Below are positions 11,535 to 20,187 of a DNA stretch of 64,000 nt, in pieces; position 1 is the first letter of the stretch, and each line of letters begins with the position of its first letter. Source of the DNA: Lysinibacillus odysseyi 34hs-1 = NBRC 100172 (GTDB lineage Bacteria > Bacillota > Bacilli > Bacillales_A > Planococcaceae); assembly GCF_001591965.1 (NCBI RefSeq), contig NZ_BCVX01000004.1, positions 348,407 to 412,406 on the forward strand. The letters run 5' to 3'. Below the pieces are notes generated by a model. The model was not told where the DNA came from. It ran no database searches and saw only the letters and a program-made list of their open reading frames with translations. Made by a program: the position numbers and the translations under genes.

Positions 11535-11622
11535 GGTACATGATAGTAGTTAAACGAAGAGCAGGGGCCTTTTTTACAAAGTATAGTAGAGAAGGAGAAT
11601 AGGTTTTATATGTTTTCATCAG

Positions 11623-11665
11623 GGCTGTGTTAAAAGTTGAAATGACTTTTAACACAGCTTTTTCC
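11623..11665 (+). terminator. Terminator (repeat copy 2)
   Basis: The hairpin arms GGCTGTGTTAAAAGT and ACTTTTAACACAGC are followed by TTTTTCC. It nearly duplicates the ugp terminator at 10209-10253, including some downstream flank (TTTTTCCAT then a CTGCTG-like stretch). It ends the ArsR-type gene. Confidence 0.85.
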
Positions 11666-11815
11666 ATAATATATTTGCTGCAGAGTACCGTTCTCCTGGT
11701 GACCGGCTGCCATGTCACCGTTCTAGCCGCGAAGGGTATGTCAAGGTTGCTTGGACATCCATTTTGCGTTTTTATATCGTTTAAATAATCCGTTTATTAA
11801 TAGTAAACTACCTTT

Positions 11816-12604
11816 CTACTCATACAAAATAGCATATAAAATATCTGGCCGGTCAGTGATAATCCCATCAATACCATATTTAATTAATTTTTTCATGGCA
11901 CGGGGCTTATTAATCGTATATACATGCACCTTCAAATGCTGGTCATGGGCTGTTTGGATGAGGCTCTCTGTAACAGCGCCCTGATGAACAATAATCCCGT
12001 TTGCATATTGTTTCACTTGCTGCAGCTTTTCTACAGTGAGATCGCTTGTTGCCTCTTCTGTGAATAATTGAAAGAGCTGAAGGGAGCTGTTTTGCATACG
12101 AAGCAGGCGCAGGCTTTTTTCTGAAAATGATTGGATGATAATCGTTTCATCATTCAGCCGATCTGCTATTTGCAGCTCTTTTAACAGTGTCGCTTCTACC
12201 CCGTCACGTCTGTTTTTTGTTTCGATGTAAAGCTGCTTGTCAGGATATTTTGCCAGCACTTCCTGCAATGTAAGGATAGAGGAAATACCAAATTCATTTT
12301 TCCTTTTCAATAATTGCAATTCTGCATATAGATAGTCTTTGATCGCACGTCCATCGCCATAGGAAGGAAGGGCATCATGTTCAACGACCAAGACGTCATC
12401 CTTTGTCATCTGCATATCGAACTCTAAATAGTCTGCCCCTTGAGCCAGTGCAAGGTCATACGCCTCAAAGCTGTTTTCAATTGCATAGTAGGAGGCTCCG
12501 CGATGTGCAATGATTAAAGGTTTGTTTGTGAATGGATTGTGGAAAAGCAACAACAATATAATAACTGCTAGAATAATAGATAATAGTAAATGCCATTTTT
12601 TCAA
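11816..12604 (-). CDS. Membrane-anchored glycerophosphodiester phosphodiesterase
   Basis: 262 aa. The GDPD catalytic core is present: LIIAHRGASYYAIENS (HRG), DYLEFDMQMTKDDVLVVEHD (metal-binding E/D, catalytic H), and LYIETKN. Unlike ugpQ at 5090-5815 it begins with one hydrophobic segment (about residues 5-22) and no clear cleavage site. It should therefore be anchored with its catalytic domain outside the cell, where it could release G3P from lipid or teichoic-acid debris. It is only 3 kb from the ugp importer, which suggests a linked role, but no PhoP-like array was found at its own promoter. GAGGGG lies upstream of the start. Confidence 0.88.
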   Translation of the reverse strand: MKKWHLLLSIILAVIILLLLFHNPFTNKPLIIAHRGASYYAIENSFEAYDLALAQGADYLEFDMQMTKDDVLVVEHDALPSYGDGRAIKDYLYAELQLLKRKNEFGISSILTLQEVLAKYPDKQLYIETKNRRDGVEATLLKELQIADRLNDETIIIQSFSEKSLRLLRMQNSSLQLFQLFTEEATSDLTVEKLQQVKQYANGIIVHQGAVTESLIQTAHDQHLKVHVYTINKPRAMKKLIKYGIDGIITDRPDILYAILYE

Positions 12605-12703
12605 TCCCCTCAGCGCCTTTCAAAATAATAGCTTGCCTATATGATAATTTGTAAAATTGCTATTCGGATAGGCTATAATAAATAACATAAAGGAGGCATT
12701 CTC

Positions 12704-13561
12704 ATGATCCACATTGGATTAACAGGATGGGGAGATCATCCGACGCTTTATTCAGAAGTGACATCTGCCCGTGATAAATTATTTGATTATAGCGGCCATT
12801 TTCCAGTCGTTGAAGTCGATACTTCATTTTATGCGATTCCTAATCAGACGAATGTGGAAAAATGGTGTAATGAAACGCCTAAAAACTTTCAATTTGTATT
12901 AAAGGCCTATCAAGGTATGACGGGCCACCTACGGGATGATTTACCATACGAAACAAAAAATGATATGTTCAATGCCTTTATTGAATGTGCGGAGGGCTTT
13001 AGGAAGCACGGAAAATTAGCGATGATTCTCGTCCAGTTTCCTCCTTGGTTTGACTGCTCAGCAAAAAATGTGCAATATATTCGTTATGTGAAGCAGCAGT
13101 TAGCCATGTTCCCTATTGCCATCGAATTTCGTAATCAGACTTGGTATGCGGGCGAGATGAGAGAAAGGACGCTTCAATTTTTACGGGAGCAAAACCTGAT
13201 CCATACCGTTTGTGACGAACCGCAGGCAGGAAGCGGTTCTGCGCCGCTCGTACCTATAGCAACTTCCGATAAAGTGCTTTTACGGATTCATGGACGTAAT
13301 ATCCATGGATGGCGTAACAGCGGAAACAATCAAAATTGGCGCAAGGTCCGCTTTTTATATGATTATAATGAAGAAGAACTGCAAGGGCTGGCTGCTCATA
13401 TCCGCGCACTTCAAAAGCAGGCAAAGGATGTTTATGTACTTTTTAATAATAACTCGGGAGACCATGCCGCGCCAAATGCAAAACGTATGCAGCAGATCCT
13501 TGATTTAGAATTTGAAGGACTGGCACCGAAGCAATTAAAGCTGTTTGAAGGAGAAATTTGA
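12704..13561 (+). CDS. yunF: DUF72 family protein YunF
   Basis: 285 aa. DUF72 proteins (YunF in B. subtilis, YecE in E. coli) are predicted TIM-barrel folds of unknown biochemical role. The N-terminal IGLTGWGDHPTLY and PVVEVDTSFYAIP, the FQFVLKAYQGMTGH segment, and the late LFNNNSGDHA match the family. An AAAGGAGG site precedes the ATG and a TATAAT lies at 12674-12679. The stop overlaps the yunE start (TGATG). The yunF-yunE-yunD run matches the B. subtilis neighbourhood. Function is unknown. Confidence 0.88.
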   Translation: MIHIGLTGWGDHPTLYSEVTSARDKLFDYSGHFPVVEVDTSFYAIPNQTNVEKWCNETPKNFQFVLKAYQGMTGHLRDDLPYETKNDMFNAFIECAEGFRKHGKLAMILVQFPPWFDCSAKNVQYIRYVKQQLAMFPIAIEFRNQTWYAGEMRERTLQFLREQNLIHTVCDEPQAGSGSAPLVPIATSDKVLLRIHGRNIHGWRNSGNNQNWRKVRFLYDYNEEELQGLAAHIRALQKQAKDVYVLFNNNSGDHAAPNAKRMQQILDLEFEGLAPKQLKLFEGEI

Positions 13562-14382
13562 TGGCGTTTTTTGTATTATTTATTATTGCGGTAGCATCAG
13601 GAATTGTAGGGGCTCTCGTTGGTTTAGGGGGCGGCATTATTTTAGTGCCTGCAACTTTGTATATCGGAAACAAGCTTGAGCTTATAGCAGGAGTTACACC
13701 TCAAACAGTTGTTGGCTTATCTGTTATTATGATGATCTTTACAGGGCTTGCTTCTACCCTTTCCTATATGAAAACAAAAACAGTTGATTTTAAATCAGGC
13801 TTCATTTTTTTTATTGGAAGTATGCCGGGAGCTGTCGTAGGTGCCTGGATTAATAAGGGCCTGGATTTACCTTCGTTTAATCTTTATTTTGGTATTTTCC
13901 TTATTTTTATTGCTATAGTTTTGATGATCCGCGATAAGCTAAGACCGGTAAAATGGTTTGTTGAGAATGGCTGGAAGAGGGAATATAAGGATAGGGAAGG
14001 AAATAGTACAGTTTATGGATACCCAATTTGGTTTGCTGTCTTCTTATCCTTTTTTGTTGGGTGTGTATCAGGACTTTTCGGCATCGGCGGTGGAGCAATT
14101 CTTGTGCCGGCCATGCTGATCTTATTTCAGTTTCCCCCTCATGTCGCTGTGGCAACAAGTATGTTTTTAGTATTTTTAACGGCTCTTGTTAACTCGGCGA
14201 GTCATATCATGCTTGGTAATGTTCTATGGCTGTATACGCTGCCTGTTATACCTGGTGCGTATATTGGAGCAAAAGTCGGGGCAGCTATTAATCAAAAATT
14301 AAACTCTACTGCGTTAGTATACGCGCTACGGATTGTTTTATTATTAATGGGAATACGTTTAATTACTGAAGCGTTACTTTAG
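13561..14382 (+). CDS. yunE: TSUP-family transporter YunE (TauE/SafE type)
   Basis: 273 aa, about eight hydrophobic segments. The two glycine-rich repeats typical of TSUP permeases are clear: GALVGLGGGIILVPA near residue 20 and SGLFGIGGGAILVPA near residue 180. Family members export or import sulfite, sulfonates or other organosulfur anions, but the substrate here is not known. I used the ATG at 13561, not the TTG three bases earlier. It overlaps the yunF stop by one base and is followed 12 bases later by yunD. Confidence 0.88.
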   Translation: MAFFVLFIIAVASGIVGALVGLGGGIILVPATLYIGNKLELIAGVTPQTVVGLSVIMMIFTGLASTLSYMKTKTVDFKSGFIFFIGSMPGAVVGAWINKGLDLPSFNLYFGIFLIFIAIVLMIRDKLRPVKWFVENGWKREYKDREGNSTVYGYPIWFAVFLSFFVGCVSGLFGIGGGAILVPAMLILFQFPPHVAVATSMFLVFLTALVNSASHIMLGNVLWLYTLPVIPGAYIGAKVGAAINQKLNSTALVYALRIVLLLMGIRLITEALL

Positions 14383-14394
14383 AAAGGGGCGGAG

Positions 14395-15762
14395 ATGGTG
14401 CTCGAAAAAATTCATATATTTCATACAAATGATTTACATAGCCATTTTGAATATTGGCTGCGCATGCAGGCCTTTATAAAAGAGCAGCGTCAATTGTTGG
14501 CGGGAAGGGGAGAGGCAAGCTTCCTGCTGGATGTAGGCGATCATCTCGACCGTTCCAATATCTTTACAGAGGCGACGCTCGGCAAAGGAAATGTAGAAAT
14601 GCTCAATATGGCTTCCTATGATGTCGTAACGATCGGCAATAATGAAGGAATTACATTGGCATTCGATGATTTGTCCGCTCTTTATGAAGGGGCTGATTTT
14701 GATGTAGTCGTTGCCAATCTTCGGGCGCTGACAGGAGAAAACCCAAGCTGGCTGAAGCCTTATACAATTTTAACGACCATGCATGGGACAACAATCGGGG
14801 TAATTGGAGCAACCGCTCAATATGATGCATTTTACCGAACGCTGAATTGGGAAGTAACAGAGCCGCGAAAAGCGCTGATCTTACTCGTTCAAACGCTCCG
14901 GCAGGAAGTAGATTTGATTGTTTGTTTGTCGCATCTAGGCATTTCAGAAGATGAGCTTTTGGCAAATGAATGTCCCGATATTGATGTTATTCTTGGAGCC
15001 CATACACACCATACGCTGCCGGAAGGAAAGGTTGTCAATGGCGTCCTGCTGACAGGCGGCGGCAAGTTCGGCCAATATACAGGACATTTAACCATTTCCT
15101 ATAGCCATGCAGAAAAGCAGGTAATGTCGCTTGAAGAGCAATTGATTGAAAATGGTCAATTGGCAACAGTACCGGGAGAGGCAGAATTTCTTTTTGGTCT
15201 TTCAAAAAAGGGCAGCTCCTTAATGGGCGACCCGGTGATTCAACTGCCGAAAACTTATTATAAAGAATGGTTCCATTACTCGCCCCTTTCCGATTTATTT
15301 GCAGAAGCGGTATTTGACTACACAGGTGCTGACTGTCTTATGTTCAACGCAGGGATTTTTGTGGAGGATTTAAAAAAGGGATATGTCAGCCCATATGATA
15401 TGCATAAAATTTTGCCGCATCCAATCAATTTATGTTTGATTGAGCTGACAGGAGCGGAATTAAAAGAAATGTATGTACAGGCACAAAATGAGGAATGGTG
15501 GCAGCTGCAACTGAAAGGCCTAGGTTTCCGCGGCGTCGTATTAGGCAAGCTGCTGCTGTACAATTTGAAAATGGATCGGCAGCGCCAGCTGTTTCTGAAT
15601 GGGGAAATTGTCGTTCCGACGCAAACCTATACATTGGCCACACTTGATTTGTTCACATTTGGTTACTTTTTCCCGTCTTTTAAATACGCAAAAAAATATT
15701 ATTATTTACCTGCCTTTTTAAGGGATATACTCCTTTCTTACCTGCAGAAATCAAGAAGTTAA
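14395..15762 (+). CDS. yunD: YunD-type 5'-nucleotidase / metallophosphoesterase
   Basis: 455 aa. The N-terminal calcineurin-like phosphoesterase domain shows the metal-binding motifs in order: HTNDLHSHF, LLDVGDHLDRS, TIGNNE, SHLG and GAHTHH. The C-terminal half resembles the 5'-nucleotidase C-terminal domain (SPLSDLFAEAVFDYTGADCLMFNAG). Unlike many relatives it has no signal peptide, as in YunD of B. subtilis, so it is probably cytosolic. GAAAGGGG precedes the start. It closes the yunF-E-D operon. Confidence 0.88.
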   Translation: MVLEKIHIFHTNDLHSHFEYWLRMQAFIKEQRQLLAGRGEASFLLDVGDHLDRSNIFTEATLGKGNVEMLNMASYDVVTIGNNEGITLAFDDLSALYEGADFDVVVANLRALTGENPSWLKPYTILTTMHGTTIGVIGATAQYDAFYRTLNWEVTEPRKALILLVQTLRQEVDLIVCLSHLGISEDELLANECPDIDVILGAHTHHTLPEGKVVNGVLLTGGGKFGQYTGHLTISYSHAEKQVMSLEEQLIENGQLATVPGEAEFLFGLSKKGSSLMGDPVIQLPKTYYKEWFHYSPLSDLFAEAVFDYTGADCLMFNAGIFVEDLKKGYVSPYDMHKILPHPINLCLIELTGAELKEMYVQAQNEEWWQLQLKGLGFRGVVLGKLLLYNLKMDRQRQLFLNGEIVVPTQTYTLATLDLFTFGYFFPSFKYAKKYYYLPAFLRDILLSYLQKSRS

Positions 15763-15840
15763 CAGGTCATCTTTTCTATTTAAGTAAATCAGATTATAAT
15801 TTACAATATGGAATAATAACGATGGGAGTTTAGAAAACCA

Positions 15841-16944
15841 ATGCGCTTAATATCAATCAATGTGCTGAGGGCGGGTATGGTTGTCGGAAGGACAATTTGG
15901 AATGAGGCTGGCCATCCCCTTTTACAAAAAGGGGTAGTTGTGACGGATGGGATATTGGTTCGATTAAAGCAATTGAATATCCATTATATTTATATAGAAG
16001 ACCGGATTTCATATGGGATTGAAATTGAAGAAACAGTCGAACCAGCGTTACGCAGTAAAATTGTCAATAAAATTACCGAATCTTTTCATTCAGTGAGAAA
16101 ACTAAATTCAAAGCAAATCTCTTTTGTGTTGGATCAGCAATCAAAGGCAATCGGCAATATAGTAGAGGATTTGCTCCAGGCAGTCCTGGATAGTAAAGAA
16201 ATTTTAATGGTTTTGACGGATGCTTTTATGTATGACGAATATCTATACCAGCACTCCTTTCAAGTAACCCTTTATTCACTGGCTATTGGAAAGGAAATGG
16301 GTTATTCCTATGAAGACCTTCGCTTAATTGGTATGGGAGCCCTGCTGCATGATATAGGGAAGTTAATGGTGCCTAAAGAAATCTTATTGAAACCTGACCC
16401 TTTAACAGATGAGGAATACGAAATAATGAAGCAGCATACGAAGCATGGGTTTGATCTACTGCGCAATCTGCACTCCGTTTCTCTTCTTGTTGCCCATTGT
16501 GCATTCCAGCATCATGAACGGCTTGACGGCAGTGGATACCCAAGAGGGATTATGGATGCTGAAATCCATCCTTTCGCCAAAATTATTGGAGTTGCTGATG
16601 TGTTCGATGCTGTTACCTCAAACAGGGTGTACCGGGAAAAGCTCCTGCCTTCACAAGGAATGGCTATTATTGAAGCAGGCAGCGGCACGATTTTCAGCCC
16701 GGCAGTAGTCCAGGCACTGCGCCGAAGTGTCGTGCATTATCCAAACGGGTCTGTGCTTCTGCTGTCGGATGGCCGAAGAGGAATTGTATCAAAACAAAAC
16801 TCGGGATCTCCCGAGCGGCCGAAAATTAGGGTTTTTGAGGAAGATAATATGATTCTTCCAGCTACATATGAAATGAATCTAGTAGATTTTCCAGACATAT
16901 TAATCGACAAAGTGGAGCTTGAATATGCAGCGCTTGTCGAATAG
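15841..16944 (+). CDS. HD-GYP domain protein, probable c-di-GMP phosphodiesterase
   Basis: 367 aa. After an N-terminal region of about 125 residues the HD-GYP domain carries H138, HDIGK (H170, D171), HHERLDGSGYPRG (224-236) and a D in VADVFDAVTSNR. These residues are those needed for cyclic di-GMP hydrolysis in active members, so it is predicted active. No membrane segment or receiver domain is seen. It sits between yunD and yunB, a place held by other genes in B. subtilis, so it looks like a lineage-specific insertion. TATAAT lies at 15795-15800; the ribosome-binding site (GGGAG) is rather far from the ATG. Confidence 0.88.
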   Translation: MRLISINVLRAGMVVGRTIWNEAGHPLLQKGVVVTDGILVRLKQLNIHYIYIEDRISYGIEIEETVEPALRSKIVNKITESFHSVRKLNSKQISFVLDQQSKAIGNIVEDLLQAVLDSKEILMVLTDAFMYDEYLYQHSFQVTLYSLAIGKEMGYSYEDLRLIGMGALLHDIGKLMVPKEILLKPDPLTDEEYEIMKQHTKHGFDLLRNLHSVSLLVAHCAFQHHERLDGSGYPRGIMDAEIHPFAKIIGVADVFDAVTSNRVYREKLLPSQGMAIIEAGSGTIFSPAVVQALRRSVVHYPNGSVLLLSDGRRGIVSKQNSGSPERPKIRVFEEDNMILPATYEMNLVDFPDILIDKVELEYAALVE

Positions 16945-16947
16945 AAA

Positions 16948-16987
16948 AAATGCCCCCTTCATATGGTAGATAGGGGGGCTTTTTTTG
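16948..16987 (+). terminator. Terminator that overlaps the yunB start
   Basis: GCCCCC (16952-16957) pairs with GGGGGC (16974-16979) around a 16-base AT-rich loop, followed by seven T. It ends the HD-GYP transcript. The 3' arm also supplies AGGGGGG at the right distance from a TTG at 16985, so terminator and yunB ribosome-binding site overlap. Confidence 0.8.
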
Positions 16988-17755
16988 CTTTATAAACGAC
17001 GTAGAATGCGTTTCAGACGAAAGAAGAAGGCTTCTACAAGGCTTACGCTCGTATTAGTCAGTTTACTTATCATGATCGTTGTTTCGCTTTATTATGTAAA
17101 CAGTCGCCTCATGCCGGTCTATCTGGAGTATGCCGAGGTACAGACGGAAAAGGTTGCTTCCTATGTCGTAAGTAAAGCGATTAATTCCAGGACTTCAAGC
17201 GTGTTGGATGTGAATGATATTATTGTCGACCTTCCGCCTGGTACGAGTGAAATGGTGACGACGAAATTTAATACAGATATTATTAATCAGGTGCGTGCGG
17301 AAACGACATCTCTTGTAAAGGAATATTTGGAGCAAGCAGAAAATGGCGACCTTGCACATTTACCTAATCTTGAAAATGTTGAATACGATGTAGGGCGCAT
17401 GGAGGCAGGAGATGGAATTGTTTTCTTTGTCCCATTGGGGCAGGCGCTGAATTTACCGATATTGGGCAATTTAGGCCCCCGTATTCCTATCAGGTTTCAT
17501 ATCATTGGCAATGTGCATAGCAGTGTTGAATCAACGATTGAGGAGTTCGGCATTAACAATGCCTACGTAGCAGTAAGCATTCATTTAGAAGTAAATGTGC
17601 AAATTATTATTCCATTTGCCAGTAAATCTGCTAAAGTAGAACAGTATATTCCAGTAGCGATTGGATTGATCCGGGGTACTGTGCCGCACATTTATACAGA
17701 CGGCGGGGGGGAAGGAGTCCAGCCATCTCTAGAGGTGCCAGTTCCGTATGATTAA
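16985..17755 (+). CDS. yunB: Sporulation protein YunB
   Basis: 256 aa from the TTG. YunB is a sporulation protein of unknown biochemical function in B. subtilis. It has a very basic N-terminus, one membrane segment (about 19-37, LTLVLVSLLIMIVVSLYYV) and a large domain presumed to lie outside the cytosol, containing the family-like DLPPGTSEMVTTKFNTDI and VPLGQALNLPILGNLGPRIP. I chose TTG at 16985 because AGGGGGG lies 6-7 bases upstream. The next candidate, ATG at 17006, has no ribosome-binding site. Its presence supports a spore-forming host. Confidence 0.85.
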   Translation: MLYKRRRMRFRRKKKASTRLTLVLVSLLIMIVVSLYYVNSRLMPVYLEYAEVQTEKVASYVVSKAINSRTSSVLDVNDIIVDLPPGTSEMVTTKFNTDIINQVRAETTSLVKEYLEQAENGDLAHLPNLENVEYDVGRMEAGDGIVFFVPLGQALNLPILGNLGPRIPIRFHIIGNVHSSVESTIEEFGINNAYVAVSIHLEVNVQIIIPFASKSAKVEQYIPVAIGLIRGTVPHIYTDGGGEGVQPSLEVPVPYD

Positions 17756-17865
17756 TAAATCATAGGATAATTTAAAAAGCCGGTTGTTGGTTACCTCGAA
17801 TATATGATACATTGACATCAACAATAGTAGTGAAAATTATGGTACATCGATAAGGGGCGAATTTC

Positions 17866-18792
17866 ATGACATCTTGTAAACCAACGAACAACAAAGAAGA
17901 GCACTTACGTAAACCGGAATGGTTGAAGATAAAATTAAATACAAATGATGAGTATAAAGCATTGAAAAAGCTAATGCGCGAAAATAATCTGCACACTGTA
18001 TGTGAGGAAGCGCGATGCCCTAATATTCATGAATGCTGGGGAGAAAGACGTACAGCAACAATGATGATTTTAGGTTCGGTTTGTACGCGGGCATGCCGAT
18101 TCTGTGCGGTAAAAACAGGTCTACCGACAGAGCTTGATTTAGCAGAGCCGGAACGTGTAGCAGATTCGGTAAAAATTATGGACTTAAAGCACGTTGTTAT
18201 TACGATGGTAGCTCGTGATGATTTAAAAGACGGCGGAGCGGGCGTGCTTGCTGAGACAATTCGTGCTATCCGGCGAAAAGCACCCCTTACGTCTGTAGAG
18301 GTACTGCCTTCTGATTTAGGCGGAGTGGAAGAAAATCTGCAATTGCTGATGGATGCGAAACCGGACATTTTAAACCATAATATTGAAACAGTCCGCCGCC
18401 TTACACCAAGAGTAAGAGCAAAAGCAAAATATGAGCGTTCGCTGGAATTCCTGCGTAAAGCAAAAGAAATGCAGCCGGACATCCCGACAAAATCTTCGCT
18501 GATGATCGGCCTTGGAGAAACGTGGGAGGAAATCCTGGAAGTAATGGATGATTTGCGTGCAAATAACGTGGATATTATGACAATCGGGCAGTATTTACAG
18601 CCTACGAAAAAGCATTTGCCGGTAAAGAAATATTATTCGCCGCTTGAGTTCGGTAAGCTGCGTAAAATTGCAATGGAGAAAGGGTTCTCACATTGTGAAG
18701 CTGGTCCGCTAGTACGAAGCAGTTATCATGCTGACGAGCAGGTGAATGCGGCAGCGAAAGAACGGCTTCTTCAAGATACACAAACAAGTTGA
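17866..18792 (+). CDS. lipA: Lipoyl synthase
   Basis: 308 aa. This radical-SAM enzyme inserts two sulfurs into octanoyl groups to make lipoate. The auxiliary-cluster cysteines C46, C51 and C57 ([12 protein letters not shown]) and the radical-SAM cysteines C73, C77 and C80 (CTRACRFC) are present, as is the conserved C-terminal RSSYHADEQ. The ATG has AAGGGGCG upstream. A TTGACA lies at 17812 but no good -10 is seen. It depends on Fe-S assembly, so it is linked in function to the suf genes. Order yunB-lipA-yutD resembles B. subtilis, though lytH (yunA) is absent. Confidence 0.97.
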   Translation: MTSCKPTNNKEEHLRKPEWLKIKLNTNDEYKALKKLMRENNLHTVCEEARCPNIHECWGERRTATMMILGSVCTRACRFCAVKTGLPTELDLAEPERVADSVKIMDLKHVVITMVARDDLKDGGAGVLAETIRAIRRKAPLTSVEVLPSDLGGVEENLQLLMDAKPDILNHNIETVRRLTPRVRAKAKYERSLEFLRKAKEMQPDIPTKSSLMIGLGETWEEILEVMDDLRANNVDIMTIGQYLQPTKKHLPVKKYYSPLEFGKLRKIAMEKGFSHCEAGPLVRSSYHADEQVNAAAKERLLQDTQTS

Positions 18793-18843
18793 TTTCAAGC
18801 CGTATTTTACTTAACATGGTCATAAGAGATTGGTGGTGGAATC

Positions 18844-19167
18844 ATGATCCTTGTAGAAGGCTATATGTATGAATTATTGGAAGATGTAAGAGAGGGCTTT
18901 AAAGAAGAGGAATTTTTAGCCCGTTATTCGGACATTTTATTGAAATATGACTATATTGTTGGTGACTGGGGCTATGGGCAGCTTCGATTGAAGGGCTTCT
19001 ACGATGATAAAAACCAAAAGTCGACATTTGATACGAAAATTAGTACGCTGCAAGATTACTTGTACGAATATTGCAATTTTGGCTGTGCTTATTTTATCAT
19101 CAAGAAGATCGGGAAGGCACCTGCACCTATTCAGGAAACAGAAGAAGTGGAACAGACAGTAGAATAA
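18844..19167 (+). CDS. yutD: YutD family protein (DUF1027)
   Basis: 107 aa, acidic and soluble. The sequence shows the YDYIVGDWGYGQLRLKGFY core and CNFGCAYFIIKK near the C-terminus, as in YutD of B. subtilis. No function is known. It is 51 bases after lipA with a strong GTGGTGG site and is probably co-transcribed with it. A GC-rich hairpin (19172-19208) follows directly, then a strong bidirectional terminator. Confidence 0.85.
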   Translation: MILVEGYMYELLEDVREGFKEEEFLARYSDILLKYDYIVGDWGYGQLRLKGFYDDKNQKSTFDTKISTLQDYLYEYCNFGCAYFIIKKIGKAPAPIQETEEVEQTVE

Positions 19168-19275
19168 AAAGGAGAGGGGCGCCTGAAAGACAAAGTCGAG
19201 GCGCTCTCTTTGTCATAAGTATAATGATGCTGTAACATAGACATCGATAATACTTTAAAAGCAGTATTTATTAAG

Positions 19276-19325
19276 AAAGGGCTGGGCAGAAAGTATATAC
19301 TTTCTGCCCAGCCCTTTTTCTTTTT
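19276..19325 (+). terminator. Strong bidirectional terminator
   Basis: A perfect 21-bp palindrome with no loop (19276-19317, centre GTATATAC, arms carrying GGGCTGGGCAGAAA) is followed by TTTTTCTTTTT and preceded by A-rich sequence. It separates yutD from the convergent yutC-like gene. Its GGGCTG...CAGCCC arms resemble the terminators at 10209, 11623 and 22655. Confidence 0.9.
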
Positions 19326-19381
19326 AAATTGGAAACTCCTGCTTCTTCTTAAGTTGTTTTAAGAGAGCCATTAGACGTTTA

Positions 19382-19648
19382 TTATCCTAGTAATTCACGC
19401 AAATATTCCCGTAAATCTGCCGCCTCTTCCTCCGAACGGTTATAGACATGCTCTAAATAGCCCGGTTCCTCCACATCATCAGGGCCAATGATAGCAAATC
19501 TGCCGAACTGGATATCCAGCACAAGCACTTTACCGAAAAAACGGCTGCTTTGAAGAATGGCTAAATCATACCGCTGCGTCCGTCCTGTAAAACTTACAAA
19601 GCGCGTTTTTGTATCTTCTACATCATCATATAAGAAAAATCGTTCCAT
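19382..19648 (-). CDS. yutC: DUF3055 family protein, YutC-like
   Basis: 88 aa. Small acidic protein with RFFLYDDVEDTKTRFVSF and KVLVLDIQFGRFAIIGPDD, which I assign to the DUF3055 family. The yutC name rests mainly on its place between yutD and yutE, although here it is on the opposite strand. I start it at the ATG ending at 19648, which has GGAAGGAG upstream on the minus strand. A longer TTG frame runs through that ribosome-binding site and is unlikely. Function unknown. Confidence 0.75.
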   Translation of the reverse strand: MERFFLYDDVEDTKTRFVSFTGRTQRYDLAILQSSRFFGKVLVLDIQFGRFAIIGPDDVEEPGYLEHVYNRSEEEAADLREYLRELLG

Positions 19649-19736
19649 TATGGCGAAAGCTCCTTCCAATTCTCAAGAATATGTTACTATAGATAAGAAA
19701 ACAGTATCAACATTTATTGATTGGAGGCAGTACATT

Positions 19737-20186
19737 ATGTACTTCGTAGATCGTAACAAGATAACTTTAAATTTACAACATATTAATGAATTAATCGCCG
19801 TATTGGAAAATGAGACGGACTGGTTAGATTCAACAATAAATAAACTGGCGCTTCAACGCATCGGCCATAACTTAATGGAGTCAATGATGGATGTTGGGAA
19901 TTTAATGATTGACGGCTTTATCATGCGTGATCCGGGAAGTTATGAGGACATTATCGACATTCTTGTTGATGAAAAAGTAATTACCCAGGAAATGGATGCG
20001 CCGCTAAAAGCAGTTGTTGGATTACGTAAAATGCTTGTACGCGAATTTATTCAAGTGAATGATCAAGAGGTGCTGGATGTGTTGACGTCAAGCCTCCCTG
20101 CCATAAAAGAATTTCCCTCAAGAGTACAGGATTATGTAACGAATGAATTAGGCCCTGTTTCTGCCTTTTTACCTGAGGACAAGTAG
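19737..20186 (+). CDS. yutE: YutE family protein (DUF86/HepT-like)
   Basis: 149 aa. DUF86 proteins have the HEPN-type helical fold seen in HepT toxins. YutE is a core, chromosomal member with no antitoxin partner known to me. Here LQRIGHNLMESMMDVGN holds an R and H close together, but the spacing (RxxH) does not match the Rx4-6H of active HEPN RNases, and no MNT-type nucleotidyltransferase is next door. I chose ATG 19737 because GGAGG precedes it; upstream in-frame codons run through the yutC-like promoter. yutF starts two bases after its stop. Confidence 0.85.
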   Translation: MYFVDRNKITLNLQHINELIAVLENETDWLDSTINKLALQRIGHNLMESMMDVGNLMIDGFIMRDPGSYEDIIDILVDEKVITQEMDAPLKAVVGLRKMLVREFIQVNDQEVLDVLTSSLPAIKEFPSRVQDYVTNELGPVSAFLPEDK

Positions 20187-20187
20187 G

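Noticed and set aside
19737..20186. YutE as a HepT-type toxin of a toxin-antitoxin pair
   Set aside because: The Rx4-6H motif is not matched, no MNT-type nucleotidyltransferase is adjacent, and the gene lies in a conserved core block with yutF.
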